Positions 8,301 through 17,863 are shown, counted from the stretch's first letter. The stretch is DNA of 64,000 bases from Mariniphaga anaerophila (GCF_900129025.1 NZ_FQUM01000006.1:62001-126000), one strand, 5' to 3'. Notes: generated by a model from the letters alone, not told the origin. Made by a program: numbers and translations.

Positions 8301-9037
8301 TTTGTCGTCTAATATTTTTGCTGACGTTTTTTTGCTCCATCATGCCTGTTTTTGCAAGCGACAATGAAAAAATTGTGGACGATATTTTTACCTCGATTTA
8401 CAACCAGCAGTTTTCAGAAGCAGAATCAATGCTAAACAATCAGGGCAATCAGATTGACTCATTTTACTTTGATATTTTAAGCATAGACCTTTACTGGTGG
8501 AAACAGGTTTGTTCACAAAAAAAATCAGATTTACAGCAATTTAAAGTTACGTTAAACAGAGTTGGCGAAACCCAATCAACACCCGAAGACAATCAGATAC
8601 GACAACTGGTAATGTTTTCGTACAAATTGCGCTACGAATTTAAACGTTACAACATTTTGGGCGCCATTCAGTTGCGCTCGAAAATAAAAAAGCTTCTGGA
8701 AGAAATTGATCCGGAGAAGCTGGCCTATTCGAAAAACCGGGTCAGGCTGTTTTATTTGTACAATTCCCTTTTCGATTATTTTGACAACATTCTTAACCCG
8801 CTGTTTCTTGAAAGCAAACGAATAACACGGAACAACGCGCTTCGGGAAATTGAAATGTACACCCGCGAAAACGACTTGGTTGTGTCTACTTTGGCAAACT
8901 ATTTCCTTGGAAAAATTTATTTCAATATTGAAAAGAACCCGGAAAAAGGAAGAATTTGTTTCAGGGAATTAACGGCACGGTATCCGCAGAATGCAATTTT
9001 TGCCGAATTTCTTGAAAATTCGCAGCCCGACAGCTAA
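8297..9037 (+). CDS. secreted helical-repeat protein, last gene of the YidD-domain run
   Basis: 246 residues with a signal peptide (about 1-21, ending VFAS) and an all-helical body reminiscent of TPR/SEL1-type proteins; the pattern NYFLGKIYFNIEKNPEKGRICFRELTARYP near the C-terminus is TPR-like. It begins inside the preceding stop codon (ATGA overlap), so it is the final cistron of the coupled operon 5565-9037. The 3' end overlaps by 4 bp, tail to tail, the zinc-ribbon gene on the other strand. No family name can be assigned. Confidence 0.7.
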   Translation: MICRLIFLLTFFCSIMPVFASDNEKIVDDIFTSIYNQQFSEAESMLNNQGNQIDSFYFDILSIDLYWWKQVCSQKKSDLQQFKVTLNRVGETQSTPEDNQIRQLVMFSYKLRYEFKRYNILGAIQLRSKIKKLLEEIDPEKLAYSKNRVRLFYLYNSLFDYFDNILNPLFLESKRITRNNALREIEMYTRENDLVVSTLANYFLGKIYFNIEKNPEKGRICFRELTARYPQNAIFAEFLENSQPDS

Positions 9038-9450
9038 TCCCATAAAATCATTTTTCTCGGGTCAATATGAAACGTCTTCTTTTTGCAGGCCGGACAAACT
9101 GCGTATTTCAACCGGTGAATATTGGTTCGTTTTAGTCGAGAGCGGCAACTGCTGCACCGGAATTCGCTTTTATGAACCGGAGTGCCGTTATCAAAAACAG
9201 TAACATCAACTTTGTCGAACAACAAATTGCAATGCGGGCATTTGTATATTCGAAATGCTGCATCAACAAAAAGCTCTTTTTGCTCCTGCGCAAGTTTTTT
9301 TAAAGCCCTATGAGTTTTGTAGTGGAATAATTTCTCTCCGGCGTTTAAATAAGAGTCCAGCGACTGCGGACGTATGAGAAAACCATGCCCTTCATTAAAG
9401 CGGGCTTCAAAGCTACAATGGTCGCACCGGTATGTGTAAGCATGTCCCAT
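9034..9450 (-). CDS. small multi-zinc-ribbon protein
   Basis: 138 residues, no signal peptide, with four CxxC knuckles: CDHC near residue 9, CPHC near 76, CSSC near 103 and CPAC near 123. These could make two zinc ribbons (first with second, third with fourth). The rest is basic and helical. Such proteins are usually nucleic-acid- or protein-binding adaptors; nothing identifies a partner. Single gene, convergent with the YidD-domain operon. Confidence 0.65.
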   Translation of the reverse strand: MGHAYTYRCDHCSFEARFNEGHGFLIRPQSLDSYLNAGEKLFHYKTHRALKKLAQEQKELFVDAAFRIYKCPHCNLLFDKVDVTVFDNGTPVHKSEFRCSSCRSRLKRTNIHRLKYAVCPACKKKTFHIDPRKMILWD

Positions 9451-9751
9451 AATTAATATGCATGCTATAAATTTATAAAACTATTAGTTATTAACAATCA
9501 TTCGTTTATAATAAATAGAGATTTATTCTGTACCGAATCCATTAGGTTATTATCTTTTCCGGGGAAACAAATTAAGTTCGGAGAAACCTGCTTCGAACCG
9601 GGGATTTTTCTTAAAACAGTATAATTTTCTGTATCATGAAAAACAGGTGGCTGCAACAAATGCTACTTACTAATCTGCACAAAAACCCTCCACTATCTTC
9701 CTTCTGTCTGTACATTCAAATCAATCGATTTATACATAAAAATCAAAAATC
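9451..9751. other. intergenic region, no gene seen
   Basis: About 300 bp of AT-rich sequence between a minus-strand and a plus-strand gene, thus likely to hold both promoters. I see no reading frame with coding character, RNA gene or repeat. Confidence 0.5.
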
Positions 9752-10159
9752 ATGAAAAAACGATTACTGGCTTTTATTCCGTTTGTCATGCTCTTCTTTT
9801 TTGCCGCCGGTGCAGGGGCACAAACTGCCGAAGGTAATCCGGGGGTTACAATCGACTTTAAAAACAGTCAGGGAGTAGTGGCTTACACGATTAACTCCGG
9901 ATCAGAAAAAATGGTGATTACCAAGAGTGGTAACTTCTTGTGGACAATTACTTTCAATGTGGATAAAGAAAATCCCATCATGAACTTTTCGGGGCCGATC
10001 CGGATTATCGAATTGTCACTCAAATACGATATTGACGGCGACGGCGAGGACGAAACAATTATCGACACCATGGCGGTATTAACCAGAAGCGGAAAGCTGA
10101 AATTTGTTTTCCATGCTAACGGAGCCGGAAAAAGACTGCCGGTTGGCTGGGATTTTTAA
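9752..10159 (+). CDS. small secreted beta protein, unknown
   Basis: 135 residues with a clear signal peptide (1-23, ending GAGAQ) and a short mature domain of alternating strands. A DIDGDGEDE stretch near residue 90 resembles a calcium-binding loop (DxDxDG-like), but it is a single copy. I recognise no family. It is alone on its strand; its stop overlaps the rmuC stop by 4 bp on the opposite strand. Confidence 0.65.
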   Translation: MKKRLLAFIPFVMLFFFAAGAGAQTAEGNPGVTIDFKNSQGVVAYTINSGSEKMVITKSGNFLWTITFNVDKENPIMNFSGPIRIIELSLKYDIDGDGEDETIIDTMAVLTRSGKLKFVFHANGAGKRLPVGWDF

Positions 10160-11562
10160 TGACTCTGAAGCGGGGTACTTTCCTCCGGCGCGTCGGGTTG
10201 CAAATCTTTTTCGATTAAACTTTTAGGAAGTTCTTTTGTCGCTTTTGCCCCAAGTTTCTTTATTTTTTCCACCCGGCGGATTAAATTGCCGCTCCCGGAA
10301 TGTAGCTTATTCATGGCCTGATCGTAGTTTTTTCGTGTTGCATCAATGCTTTTTCCAATACCTTCGAGGTCGCCCACAAAATTCACAAACTTGTCGTACA
10401 ACGCTCCGCTTTGGCGGGCAATTTCCAATGCATTTTTAGTTTGGTTTTCCTGCTGCCAGATGGAAGCAATGGTTCGTAAAGTAGCCAGAAGTGTTGACGG
10501 ACTAACAATCACCACTTTCTGATCCCATGCATACGAAAACAACTCCTGATCTTCCTGAATTGCAAGGCTGAACGAAGATTCAATCGGAATGAACAGCAAA
10601 ACAAAGTCGGGAGAATTCAAATTTTTTGCAGTCTGATAATGCTTTTCACTCAAGCCTTTTATGTGTGATTTTATACTGAGCAGGTGTTCTTTCACAAACT
10701 TTGTACGTTCTTCTTCGGTGGCAGCATTCACAGCCCGCTCGTAGGCAATAAGCGAAACTTTTGAATCGACAATAATATGCTTGTTGTCCGGAAGATTAAT
10801 AACCACATCGGGCTGAATACGCTTGCCGTCTTCAGAAACATCGCTAAACTGCTTTTGATATCCCTGCTCGCCTTCGTTAAGCCCCGAGCGCTCCAAAATA
10901 CGCTCCAGCACCACTTCGCCCCAGTTGCCCTGTTTTTTCACATCTCCCTTTAAAGCCTTGGTCAGATTGCTGGCTTCCTCGCTAATCCGATGATTTAAAT
11001 CGTACAATTTTTTCAGTTCGGCGCGCAGGTCGGTTTGGTCTTTCAGCCCTTTCTGGTAGGTGTCTTCAACTTTCTTTTCGAAAAGAAAAATTTTCTCTTT
11101 AAGCGGAGTGAGCACTTCTCCGAGGTTTTTCTGGTTGGCCTGGGTAAATTCTTCGCTGTTTTTTTTCAGAATTTTCGAGGCGATGTTCTCGAATTCAGTG
11201 GTGAATTTTTTCTGAATCTCCTCCAGCTCTGCTTTTTGTACATGCAACTTTTCCTGAAGATTCAGGTATTCGGTTTTTGCTTTTTCGAGCCGTCCGACGA
11301 GGTGAATATTTTCTTCGCGTATTTTCTGCAGCTCATTCTTCCTATCGCCATCTTCAGCTTTCAAAGAGAGGAAACGGTCTTCCAAAATAGAAGCATTTTT
11401 CTCAGCCTCGTTGCGCCGGTCATCAATCTCCTTCTCTTTTTTCTGAAAATCATTTTTCAGAAGCGCAATTTTTTTCTGATTTTTCAGACCAAAAAAGAAG
11501 ATAACAGCCAACGCGCCAATGGTTACGAGGCTAACAAGAAGAATCGCCATTTCAATACTCAT
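10156..11562 (-). CDS. rmuC: DNA recombination protein RmuC
   Basis: 468 residues: an N-terminal membrane anchor (about 3-24), a long coiled coil (about 25-200) and the RmuC nuclease-like domain with the hallmark runs KQGNWGEVVLERILE, VDSKVSLIAYERA, FIPIESSF and VSPSTLLATLRTI. RmuC limits inversions at short inverted repeats and belongs to the PD-(D/E)xK nuclease fold; the biochemical activity is inferred in the family. Full length. Isolated gene between two unrelated ones. Confidence 0.93.
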   Translation of the reverse strand: MSIEMAILLVSLVTIGALAVIFFFGLKNQKKIALLKNDFQKKEKEIDDRRNEAEKNASILEDRFLSLKAEDGDRKNELQKIREENIHLVGRLEKAKTEYLNLQEKLHVQKAELEEIQKKFTTEFENIASKILKKNSEEFTQANQKNLGEVLTPLKEKIFLFEKKVEDTYQKGLKDQTDLRAELKKLYDLNHRISEEASNLTKALKGDVKKQGNWGEVVLERILERSGLNEGEQGYQKQFSDVSEDGKRIQPDVVINLPDNKHIIVDSKVSLIAYERAVNAATEEERTKFVKEHLLSIKSHIKGLSEKHYQTAKNLNSPDFVLLFIPIESSFSLAIQEDQELFSYAWDQKVVIVSPSTLLATLRTIASIWQQENQTKNALEIARQSGALYDKFVNFVGDLEGIGKSIDATRKNYDQAMNKLHSGSGNLIRRVEKIKKLGAKATKELPKSLIEKDLQPDAPEESTPLQSH

Positions 11563-11643
11563 TCCGGAAAAATTTTGAACGTTAAAAACGGCTCAATTTA
11601 ACCAAAAGAGCGCAGTAATTCCTTTTGGGAAAAGGATAATTTA

Positions 11644-12726
11644 TTACCACTTATAAACGATGGAGTTGATGTTCATTCCGGCACCAACCGAGCAAAGAAT
11701 TATGTGATCGCCTTTGTGAATTTCCTGCCCTTCAATTTTTTCTTTCAGAATTAAATCGAGGAGGGTAGGAACGGTTGCGGTCGAAGAATTCCCCAAAAAT
11801 CTGATGCTCATGGGCATAATACCTTCCGGAATTTCTTTCTCTCCGTACAGTCGGAAAACGCCGCTCAAAATGGCTTCGTCCATTTTTTCGTTCGCCTGGT
11901 GAATAAGTACTTTTTTAATGTCTTTCAAATGAAGCCCGGCCTTGTCGATGCTTTCCTTTACTACTCCAGGAACATTTTTTATGGCGTAAATATAGAGCTT
12001 GTGCCCGGCCATTTTTATCCATCTTTCGCTGCCTGTAATATCCGGATTGTTCGAATTACCCAACGTCAGCAAATTGGCATAAACAACAGAATCGGAACGG
12101 CTTGCGTGAGAAATAATTCCTGTCGGTTCTTCGCTTTCCACACCTTCCACAACTGTTGCGCCGGCGCCGTCGGCAAAAATCATCGAATCACGATCATAAG
12201 GATCTGAAATTCGGGAAAGAACATCTGAGCCAACAACAACGCCTCGTTTCCGGTAACCGCTTTTAATGTAAGCATCGGCTGTAATCATTGCCTGCGTCCA
12301 TCCCGGGCAGCCTGAAATTACATCGTGGCAAATGCATGAAGGGTTCTTAATTTTCAGTTTCATTTTCACCTTATTTGCCAGTCCGGGCAAAATATCGGTG
12401 CGTACATTTCCGTGTTCGATGTCGCCGAAATTGTGGGCAACAACAATAAAGTCGAGGCTTTCTTCAGAAATCTCTGCCGATTTACATGCTTCCCTAATGG
12501 CATGGGCGGCCAGGTCTGATGTTACCTGATCGGTTTCGGCATAGCGCCGTTCTTCGATATTAGTAATCTCGAAGAATTTTTGAATGATCTCCTCATTTGA
12601 TTTATCAAATGGTTGTTTGGTCGTTGCGTCGTAAAACTGACTATCTAAAAAGTAATTGTTCTTCACCACTTTTGGCGGGAGGCAACTTCCGGTTCCGATA
12701 ATGCGTGTGTATATTTTTTTTGCCAT
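11644..12726 (-). CDS. 3-oxoacyl-ACP synthase III family protein (FabH-like)
   Basis: About 360 residues from ATG 12726 (an upstream in-frame TTG is less likely). The thiolase-fold synthase signature is present: a candidate nucleophile Cys140 in SGCPGWTQAM, the His in VLIHQANEKM and the Asn in LGNSSTATV, completing the Cys-His-Asn triad that condenses acyl-CoA with malonyl-ACP. It is longer than E. coli FabH (317) because of an N-terminal insertion and resembles the second FabH-like class common in Bacteroidota, whose acyl substrate may be something other than the acetyl starter. lpxH lies 24 bp upstream on the same strand, so co-transcription is likely. Confidence 0.88.
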   Translation of the reverse strand: MAKKIYTRIIGTGSCLPPKVVKNNYFLDSQFYDATTKQPFDKSNEEIIQKFFEITNIEERRYAETDQVTSDLAAHAIREACKSAEISEESLDFIVVAHNFGDIEHGNVRTDILPGLANKVKMKLKIKNPSCICHDVISGCPGWTQAMITADAYIKSGYRKRGVVVGSDVLSRISDPYDRDSMIFADGAGATVVEGVESEEPTGIISHASRSDSVVYANLLTLGNSNNPDITGSERWIKMAGHKLYIYAIKNVPGVVKESIDKAGLHLKDIKKVLIHQANEKMDEAILSGVFRLYGEKEIPEGIMPMSIRFLGNSSTATVPTLLDLILKEKIEGQEIHKGDHIILCSVGAGMNINSIVYKW

Positions 12727-12750
12727 AATATTCAACTTCTCAACTAACCG

Positions 12751-13500
12751 CTATCTTTCAAATTTTTTTAAATCAAAACTCTCTCCGTTAAAAACGCCGT
12801 ACGAAAAATTTGTTATCCAGTCACCAAGAAGAATCAACTTAGAACCTTTATTTATTTCAATATTGATCATGCGATGACGGTGTCCAAAGATAAAATAATC
12901 TATCCACTCCTTCTTCAAATACTTTTCTGCAAATTTGTACATACTTTCATTCTTAACTTTAAATTCTTCTTGCTGGTTTAGTTTCGACAGCCTGCTCGAT
13001 TTGGACCATTGATGTGCAAGATGAAAAGCAAAGTTGGGGTGCAAACGGGAAAAAATCCATTGTAGTGTTTTGCTGGTGAATATTTTTTTCAGAAAAAGAT
13101 AGCCTTTGTCTTGCGGATCGAGGCCGTCGCCATGCGCCAGAAAAAACTTTTTCCCTTTTATTTCAGTAACTAATTCGTTGCGATGCAGCGTCAACCCAAT
13201 TTCCTGCGGAAGGTAGTCGAATACCCACACATCGTGGTTCCCCGTAAAAAAATGAATGGATACGCCGCTGTCTGCCAAATCGGCCAGGCGCCCCAGTACT
13301 CTTGTGAATCCGCGCGGAACAACTTTCCGGTATTCAAACCAAAAATCGAAAATATCGCCCAGCAGGTAAAGTTCAGCCACGTCGTCGCGAATGGAATCCA
13401 GCCAGCTGGCAAACAGCAATTCCCGTTGTCGGTTGTTGTTCAGAGCCGGTGCCCCAAGATGTACGTCTGAAACAAAATATATATTTTTTCGTCCTGGCAA
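12751..13500 (-). CDS. lpxH: UDP-2,3-diacylglucosamine diphosphatase
   Basis: 249 residues, calcineurin-like metallophosphoesterase. Metal ligands are all visible: SDVHLG (Asp12, His14), GDIFD (Asp49), GNHD (87-90), HGDG (123-126) and FGHRH near 205. Length and order fit LpxH, which cleaves UDP-diacylglucosamine to lipid X in lipid A synthesis at the inner membrane. There is no ATG near the N-terminus: the start appears to be TTG 13500, as an in-frame stop lies six codons upstream and the SDVHLG strand follows directly. The divergent-looking next gene, 13530-14687, is on the same strand. Confidence 0.88.
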   Translation of the reverse strand: MPGRKNIYFVSDVHLGAPALNNNRQRELLFASWLDSIRDDVAELYLLGDIFDFWFEYRKVVPRGFTRVLGRLADLADSGVSIHFFTGNHDVWVFDYLPQEIGLTLHRNELVTEIKGKKFFLAHGDGLDPQDKGYLFLKKIFTSKTLQWIFSRLHPNFAFHLAHQWSKSSRLSKLNQQEEFKVKNESMYKFAEKYLKKEWIDYFIFGHRHRMINIEINKGSKLILLGDWITNFSYGVFNGESFDLKKFER

Positions 13501-13529
13501 ACCGAATATTTTTAATTACAATTTAAAAG

Positions 13530-14687
13530 CTATTTCAGAATCTGAGCCAGGGCTTTGTCTAATCCCGGGCCCTTCAGGTTTTGTGCAATAATTGCCCCTT
13601 CTTCGTTTAGCAAATAATTGTAAGGAATTTCTTGAATGTTGTATATTCTTGCAGCCAGGGCGCTTCCCTGCATATCGCCCACGTTTGTCCAGGTTAGCCG
13701 ATCCTGATCAATGGCATCTACCCATTCAACGCGGTTATCGTCAATACTTACCTGGTAAATTTCAAACCCTTTGTTTTTGTATTTGCGGTATGCATCAACT
13801 AATGCTTCGTTTAAAATTCGGGAGTTTCGGTCGAGTGCCGACCAAAATTGAAGTAAAACCACTTTTCCCCGAAGAGATGAAAGTGCAATTTCTTTTCCAT
13901 CGGGATTGGGCAAAACAATGTCAGGACTGTTTTCTCCCTGTTCCTGAATCATTTGCCGCAGTTTGGCATTTTGTTCTTCCTGCAACAGTTGAACCGTATT
14001 TTGGTACAATGCTTTTACGTGCCCCGAGTTGGGGTAGATGGTATTTAATGCCGAAGCAGCAACTCTCATTGTGTGCAAATCCTTTATCACGTATTCCTGA
14101 TCGTCAAACTTTTGGTAAAGCGCCAAAACGCTGCACATCGAAAACGGATTCTTCATCACAAATTCGGTAGAAAAATCGGTTTGTTCTTTTTTAACGGAAT
14201 CAAAAGCAGCGTCCCAGTCTTTCTTCATTCTGTCATAATCCGGGTTGCCCCTGTACAAATTATTGAGCGACTGGATGGAATCCATTTTTCTGCGGGTATC
14301 CAGCAATTTATCGTTTAGCATTTTCACCTGCACCGAACCAAGCGATCCTTCCACCCGGTAGTTCCGGTCAAAATTGGCAGCATCAGCATCCACCACAATA
14401 TTTTCCACCGAATCAACCAGCAGCGTGATAAATTTATTGGGCGAAAGTTTTAACAAAAAATAGGTTGGCACCGTGGCTGTCCCGGTAAATTTAAACTCAC
14501 CCTTTTTGTTGATTTTAACAGAGTCCACAGGTGTTGCCGTAGCAACCTGCAACTCCTCCAGATAAATGGTTTGCCCTTCGGCGTGGGTAATTTTTCCTTT
14601 TACCGAAAACTTTCCATTATCCTTGCTGCATCCTACTGCCAGCAATCCTGCTATTATTCCTGTAACTAATAATCTGCTAAAGCTCAT
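13530..14687 (-). CDS. DUF4369/thioredoxin-fold lipoprotein lacking the CxxC motif
   Basis: About 385 residues from ATG 14687. Lipobox LAVGC near residue 20, so it is a lipoprotein. Residues about 28-130 read as the DUF4369 beta domain (GKITHAEGQTIYLEEL), followed by a helical linker and a C-terminal AhpC/TlpA-like thioredoxin fold (LSSLRGKVVLLQFWSALDRNSR...). The usual WCxxC is replaced by WSALDRNS, so there is no redox dithiol. Proteins of this shape are abundant in Bacteroidota; without the cysteines, binding or chaperone activity is more likely than disulfide exchange. Confidence 0.85.
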   Translation of the reverse strand: MSFSRLLVTGIIAGLLAVGCSKDNGKFSVKGKITHAEGQTIYLEELQVATATPVDSVKINKKGEFKFTGTATVPTYFLLKLSPNKFITLLVDSVENIVVDADAANFDRNYRVEGSLGSVQVKMLNDKLLDTRRKMDSIQSLNNLYRGNPDYDRMKKDWDAAFDSVKKEQTDFSTEFVMKNPFSMCSVLALYQKFDDQEYVIKDLHTMRVAASALNTIYPNSGHVKALYQNTVQLLQEEQNAKLRQMIQEQGENSPDIVLPNPDGKEIALSSLRGKVVLLQFWSALDRNSRILNEALVDAYRKYKNKGFEIYQVSIDDNRVEWVDAIDQDRLTWTNVGDMQGSALAARIYNIQEIPYNYLLNEEGAIIAQNLKGPGLDKALAQILK

Positions 14688-14854
14688 TACGTTTTTTATT
14701 AAAGGGCGTAAATTTAACAAAATCCGCTGTTTGGAAATAACATTTTTTGAAAATAACATTATTTAAGGAATGGAAAGTTGAATCAATTTTTCGGGGGTAG
14801 TTGCCCAGAAATTCACGAAAAAACTCTATGTTCGTTGCCGGTCATATTTAGAAA

Positions 14855-15796
14855 GTGAAAATACATACCAACATAGAAAATTTTGTAGCAAACAAGCCGG
14901 TAGTTACAATTGGTACTTTTGACGGGTTGCATCTGGGGCACCAGAAAGTACTCAGCCGGCTGATTGACTTTGCCAGACAGCGAAACGGCGAATCGGTTGT
15001 TTTTACATTTTACCCGCACCCGAGGTTAATTACCGCACCCGGAGAAACCAATCTGAGGCTTTTAACCACGCTGGAAGAAAAAAAGAAACTGTTTGCCCGC
15101 TCGGGAATCGACCACCTAATTATTTTTCCGTTTACCAAAGAGTTTTCACAGCTTACTTATTCTGAGTTTGTGGAACAGATTCTGGTAAATAAAATGCACA
15201 CGCACTGCCTGGTTGTTGGTTACGATCATCGATTTGGAAAAAACCGCGAAGGCGGATTTGAGTACCTGCAAGGCTGCGCTGCAAAATTTGGGTTCGAGAT
15301 TGAAAAACTGGAAGTATTGCTGGTTGACGAGTCTCACGTGAGTTCCACCCGCATCCGAAAAGCGCTGGAAGAAGGAAAGATTGAACAGGCCAATAAATTT
15401 TTGGGATACCGGTTTACATTGCAGGGAACTGTGGTAGAAGGGCAACGAGTGGGCAGAAAACTGGGATTTCCTACCGCCAACATTGAAGCTTCCGACCCCA
15501 ATAAGCTTATTCCGGGCTACGGAGTTTATGCAGTGGAAGTGCTCGTAGCCGGGAAAGAATACAAGGGAATGCTAAATATCGGATCCCGACCTACATTCAA
15601 TAAAAATGCCGACAACCGAAGTATTGAAGTGCACATTTTTGATTTTTCGGGAGATATTTACAACCAGGAAATTACCCTCATTTTTGTCGGAAAAATCAGA
15701 AACGAACATAAATTTAGTGGAGTTGAGGCGCTTACCGAACAGCTAAAAAAAGACAAGGTGGCGGCACTGAAGGTGTTGTCTGACGAAGCAATTTAG
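14855..15796 (+). CDS. ribF: bifunctional riboflavin kinase / FAD synthetase
   Basis: 313 residues from GTG 14855. The N-terminal nucleotidyltransferase half has GTFDGLHLGH (HxGH at 26-29) and the SSTRIRKALEEG motif; the C-terminal kinase half begins near 185 with RVGRKLGFPTANI and GVYAV. It makes FMN from riboflavin and then FAD. Full length. It stands between two minus-strand genes; ribD lies 2 kb further right, not in an operon. Confidence 0.95.
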   Translation: MKIHTNIENFVANKPVVTIGTFDGLHLGHQKVLSRLIDFARQRNGESVVFTFYPHPRLITAPGETNLRLLTTLEEKKKLFARSGIDHLIIFPFTKEFSQLTYSEFVEQILVNKMHTHCLVVGYDHRFGKNREGGFEYLQGCAAKFGFEIEKLEVLLVDESHVSSTRIRKALEEGKIEQANKFLGYRFTLQGTVVEGQRVGRKLGFPTANIEASDPNKLIPGYGVYAVEVLVAGKEYKGMLNIGSRPTFNKNADNRSIEVHIFDFSGDIYNQEITLIFVGKIRNEHKFSGVEALTEQLKKDKVAALKVLSDEAI

Positions 15797-15823
15797 GACA
15801 TCTGTTTTTTCACCAAACAAATA

Positions 15824-16888
15824 CTACCGATCTTTTCTCACCAATTCTGTAGAAACCGGAAGATGATCGGAGTAACGAAAGTTATGTGTTTTGTAGTTGA
15901 ACGATTCAAATTTCGGAGAGTGAAAAATGTAATCGATCCGAAGAAAAGGCCGCATATTAATAAACGTCCGCCCCAGTCCTTTTCCCGAACAAACAAAAGC
16001 ATCTTTCAGACCCTGCTGTATTTGCTGGTATGAAAACGAAGCCGGAACATCGTTTAAATCTCCGCAAACGACAACTGGATAGGGCGTTTCGTCAATCATT
16101 TTACGAATTGTTTCCACCTGGTTTGCACGGATCATAAATCCGCTTTTCAGCTTGGACCCTACCTTTCGGGCATCTTTTAATTCTTCTTCGGTAGAAACGC
16201 CCGAATCAATAATGGAGTAGTCTTTGGGGTCAATTCCGTACGAGTGCAAATGCACGTTAAACACCCGCACCGTGTCGTTTCCAATCACTACGTCGGTGCA
16301 AATGGTAATATTTCGCGAGTTGTCAAACCTTATCTCATCCATATTCACAATCGGGAAACGACTCAGGGTTACAGAGCCGAAAGTGCTGCTTGTACGGGCG
16401 TATTGATAATGATTAATAAAGCTCAGCTCCTCCACCGTTTTTGCAAGGTTGAAAATATTATTCTGCCTGAGCCGTGCTTCCTGCAGGCAAATAATATCCG
16501 GGCTTTGTTCCTCCAGAAAACTGACTATTTCGGCAGCAGTTTGCTGGGAAGAAATCTGCTTATTACCTCCAAAATGATGCACATTGTACGATAATATTTT
16601 AATGTCTCCTTTTTCAATGTGCTTTCCTTTAAACTGAATAAACCGGTTGAAAACACCCCACCCGGCAAGAATAGTAAGCAACGAAAGCAGCATGTACCGG
16701 GGACGGACAATCAACCAAAAAACAATGAAGAACAGATTGACGCCAAGCACCACAAGATAGGCTAACCCAAAGAAAGAAGGAATCCACCATTTTTCAGGCG
16801 ACACATAGCCTGAAAGATAAGCAGCAAGAAGAGCAACAACCGCAATCAGGTTTAAGCATAAGACGATAATTTTTATCAGCGTTCTCAC
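15824..16888 (-). CDS. membrane-anchored endonuclease/exonuclease/phosphatase family protein
   Basis: 354 residues from GTG 16888. Three hydrophobic helices at the N-terminus (about 5-25, 37-60, 66-84) anchor an EEP-fold domain with SYNVHHFGG, CLQEARL, NVHLHSYG, CGDLNDVP and YSDHLPV, that is, the metal-binding Asn, Glu, Asp-Asn and final Asp-His. Members hydrolyse phosphodiesters of nucleic acids, inositides or sphingolipids; the membrane location favours an extracytoplasmic substrate, but the target is not determined. Confidence 0.88.
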   Translation of the reverse strand: MRTLIKIIVLCLNLIAVVALLAAYLSGYVSPEKWWIPSFFGLAYLVVLGVNLFFIVFWLIVRPRYMLLSLLTILAGWGVFNRFIQFKGKHIEKGDIKILSYNVHHFGGNKQISSQQTAAEIVSFLEEQSPDIICLQEARLRQNNIFNLAKTVEELSFINHYQYARTSSTFGSVTLSRFPIVNMDEIRFDNSRNITICTDVVIGNDTVRVFNVHLHSYGIDPKDYSIIDSGVSTEEELKDARKVGSKLKSGFMIRANQVETIRKMIDETPYPVVVCGDLNDVPASFSYQQIQQGLKDAFVCSGKGLGRTFINMRPFLRIDYIFHSPKFESFNYKTHNFRYSDHLPVSTELVRKDR

Positions 16889-16983
16889 TTTGGTGTAAAA
16901 AACATTAATTTTTCAGAACGGTAAAAGTGCCAAAGATTTTGCAATATACAGCTTGTCGGAATATTAATTTTCATTTCCCTGAT

Positions 16984-17823
16984 TTATTTTCGGCACCGGA
17001 GCATCCGGTCTTTACCAAACAGATCTTTCTTTATTTCTATTGCTTCGAACCCGCATTTTTTAACCACTTGAGCCGTCTGTTCTCCAAACATTTCATTTAT
17101 TTCGAAGTAAAGCCAGCCATTTTTAGTTAAAAATTTTTGTGCAAATTCTGCAATTCTGAGATAAAACAGCAGCGGATTTGAGTCCGGGACAAACAGGGCG
17201 CTTTCGGGTTCAAATTTGAGAACATTGGCAAACATCTCCTTTTTCTCCGATTCTCGCACATACGGAGGATTGCTCACAATCAGGTCGAAGTTTTGCCAGC
17301 TTCGCTCTTCCCATTTCAAAATGTCAGCCCGCGAAAAAGAAACGTCAAGCCCATTCAAAACCGCATTTTCCCGAGCAGTTTCCAGTGCCTCATCCGAATA
17401 ATCTATTGCCATGACGTTTGAATACGGAAATTGCTTTTTTAACCCAAGAGCAATGCAGCCGCTTCCTGTCCCAACATCCAAAAAGCAAGGCTCTTTACTG
17501 AACTCCATTTCTGAAATCCAGTGCAGTAACTCCTCAGTTTCCGGGCGCGGAATCAAAACGGAGGGATTTACGCTAAGCTTCATTCCAAAAAATTCTGTTT
17601 CTCCAAAAACATATTGAATGGGTTCAAAATTTTTCAGCCTTGTTACAATCTCAGATATCTGTTTGCTTTGGATGGCGCTTATTACATGGTCGCGCATTAA
17701 AATCTGCGCCGTATAATCCAGCCCGCAAACGTGCTCTAAAATCAACCGGGTAAAAGCTTTCACTTCAGTTTGTGGATACAAACCGCCCAATTCTTCCCCG
17801 ATATATTGAATAGTCGCCTTCAT
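16984..17823 (-). CDS. prmC: peptide chain release factor N5-glutamine methyltransferase
   Basis: 279 residues. SAM-binding motif DVGTGSG (116-122) and the glutamine-binding NPPY (185-188), plus the N-terminal helical domain and the IPRPETEELL motif, identify PrmC/HemK, which methylates the GGQ glutamine of release factors RF1/RF2. I start at ATG 17823; the frame is open upstream but enters the divergent ribD gene. Only 40 bp separate the prmC and ribD starts, a shared bidirectional promoter region. Confidence 0.95.
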   Translation of the reverse strand: MKATIQYIGEELGGLYPQTEVKAFTRLILEHVCGLDYTAQILMRDHVISAIQSKQISEIVTRLKNFEPIQYVFGETEFFGMKLSVNPSVLIPRPETEELLHWISEMEFSKEPCFLDVGTGSGCIALGLKKQFPYSNVMAIDYSDEALETARENAVLNGLDVSFSRADILKWEERSWQNFDLIVSNPPYVRESEKKEMFANVLKFEPESALFVPDSNPLLFYLRIAEFAQKFLTKNGWLYFEINEMFGEQTAQVVKKCGFEAIEIKKDLFGKDRMLRCRK

Positions 17824-17863
17824 TGTGTTACTTTTGGCGCTGTAAAGATACTTTTTCCGACAA

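Noticed and set aside
17824-17863. FMN riboswitch upstream of ribD
   Set aside because: The gap to the divergent prmC start is only 40 bp, too short for an RFN element.
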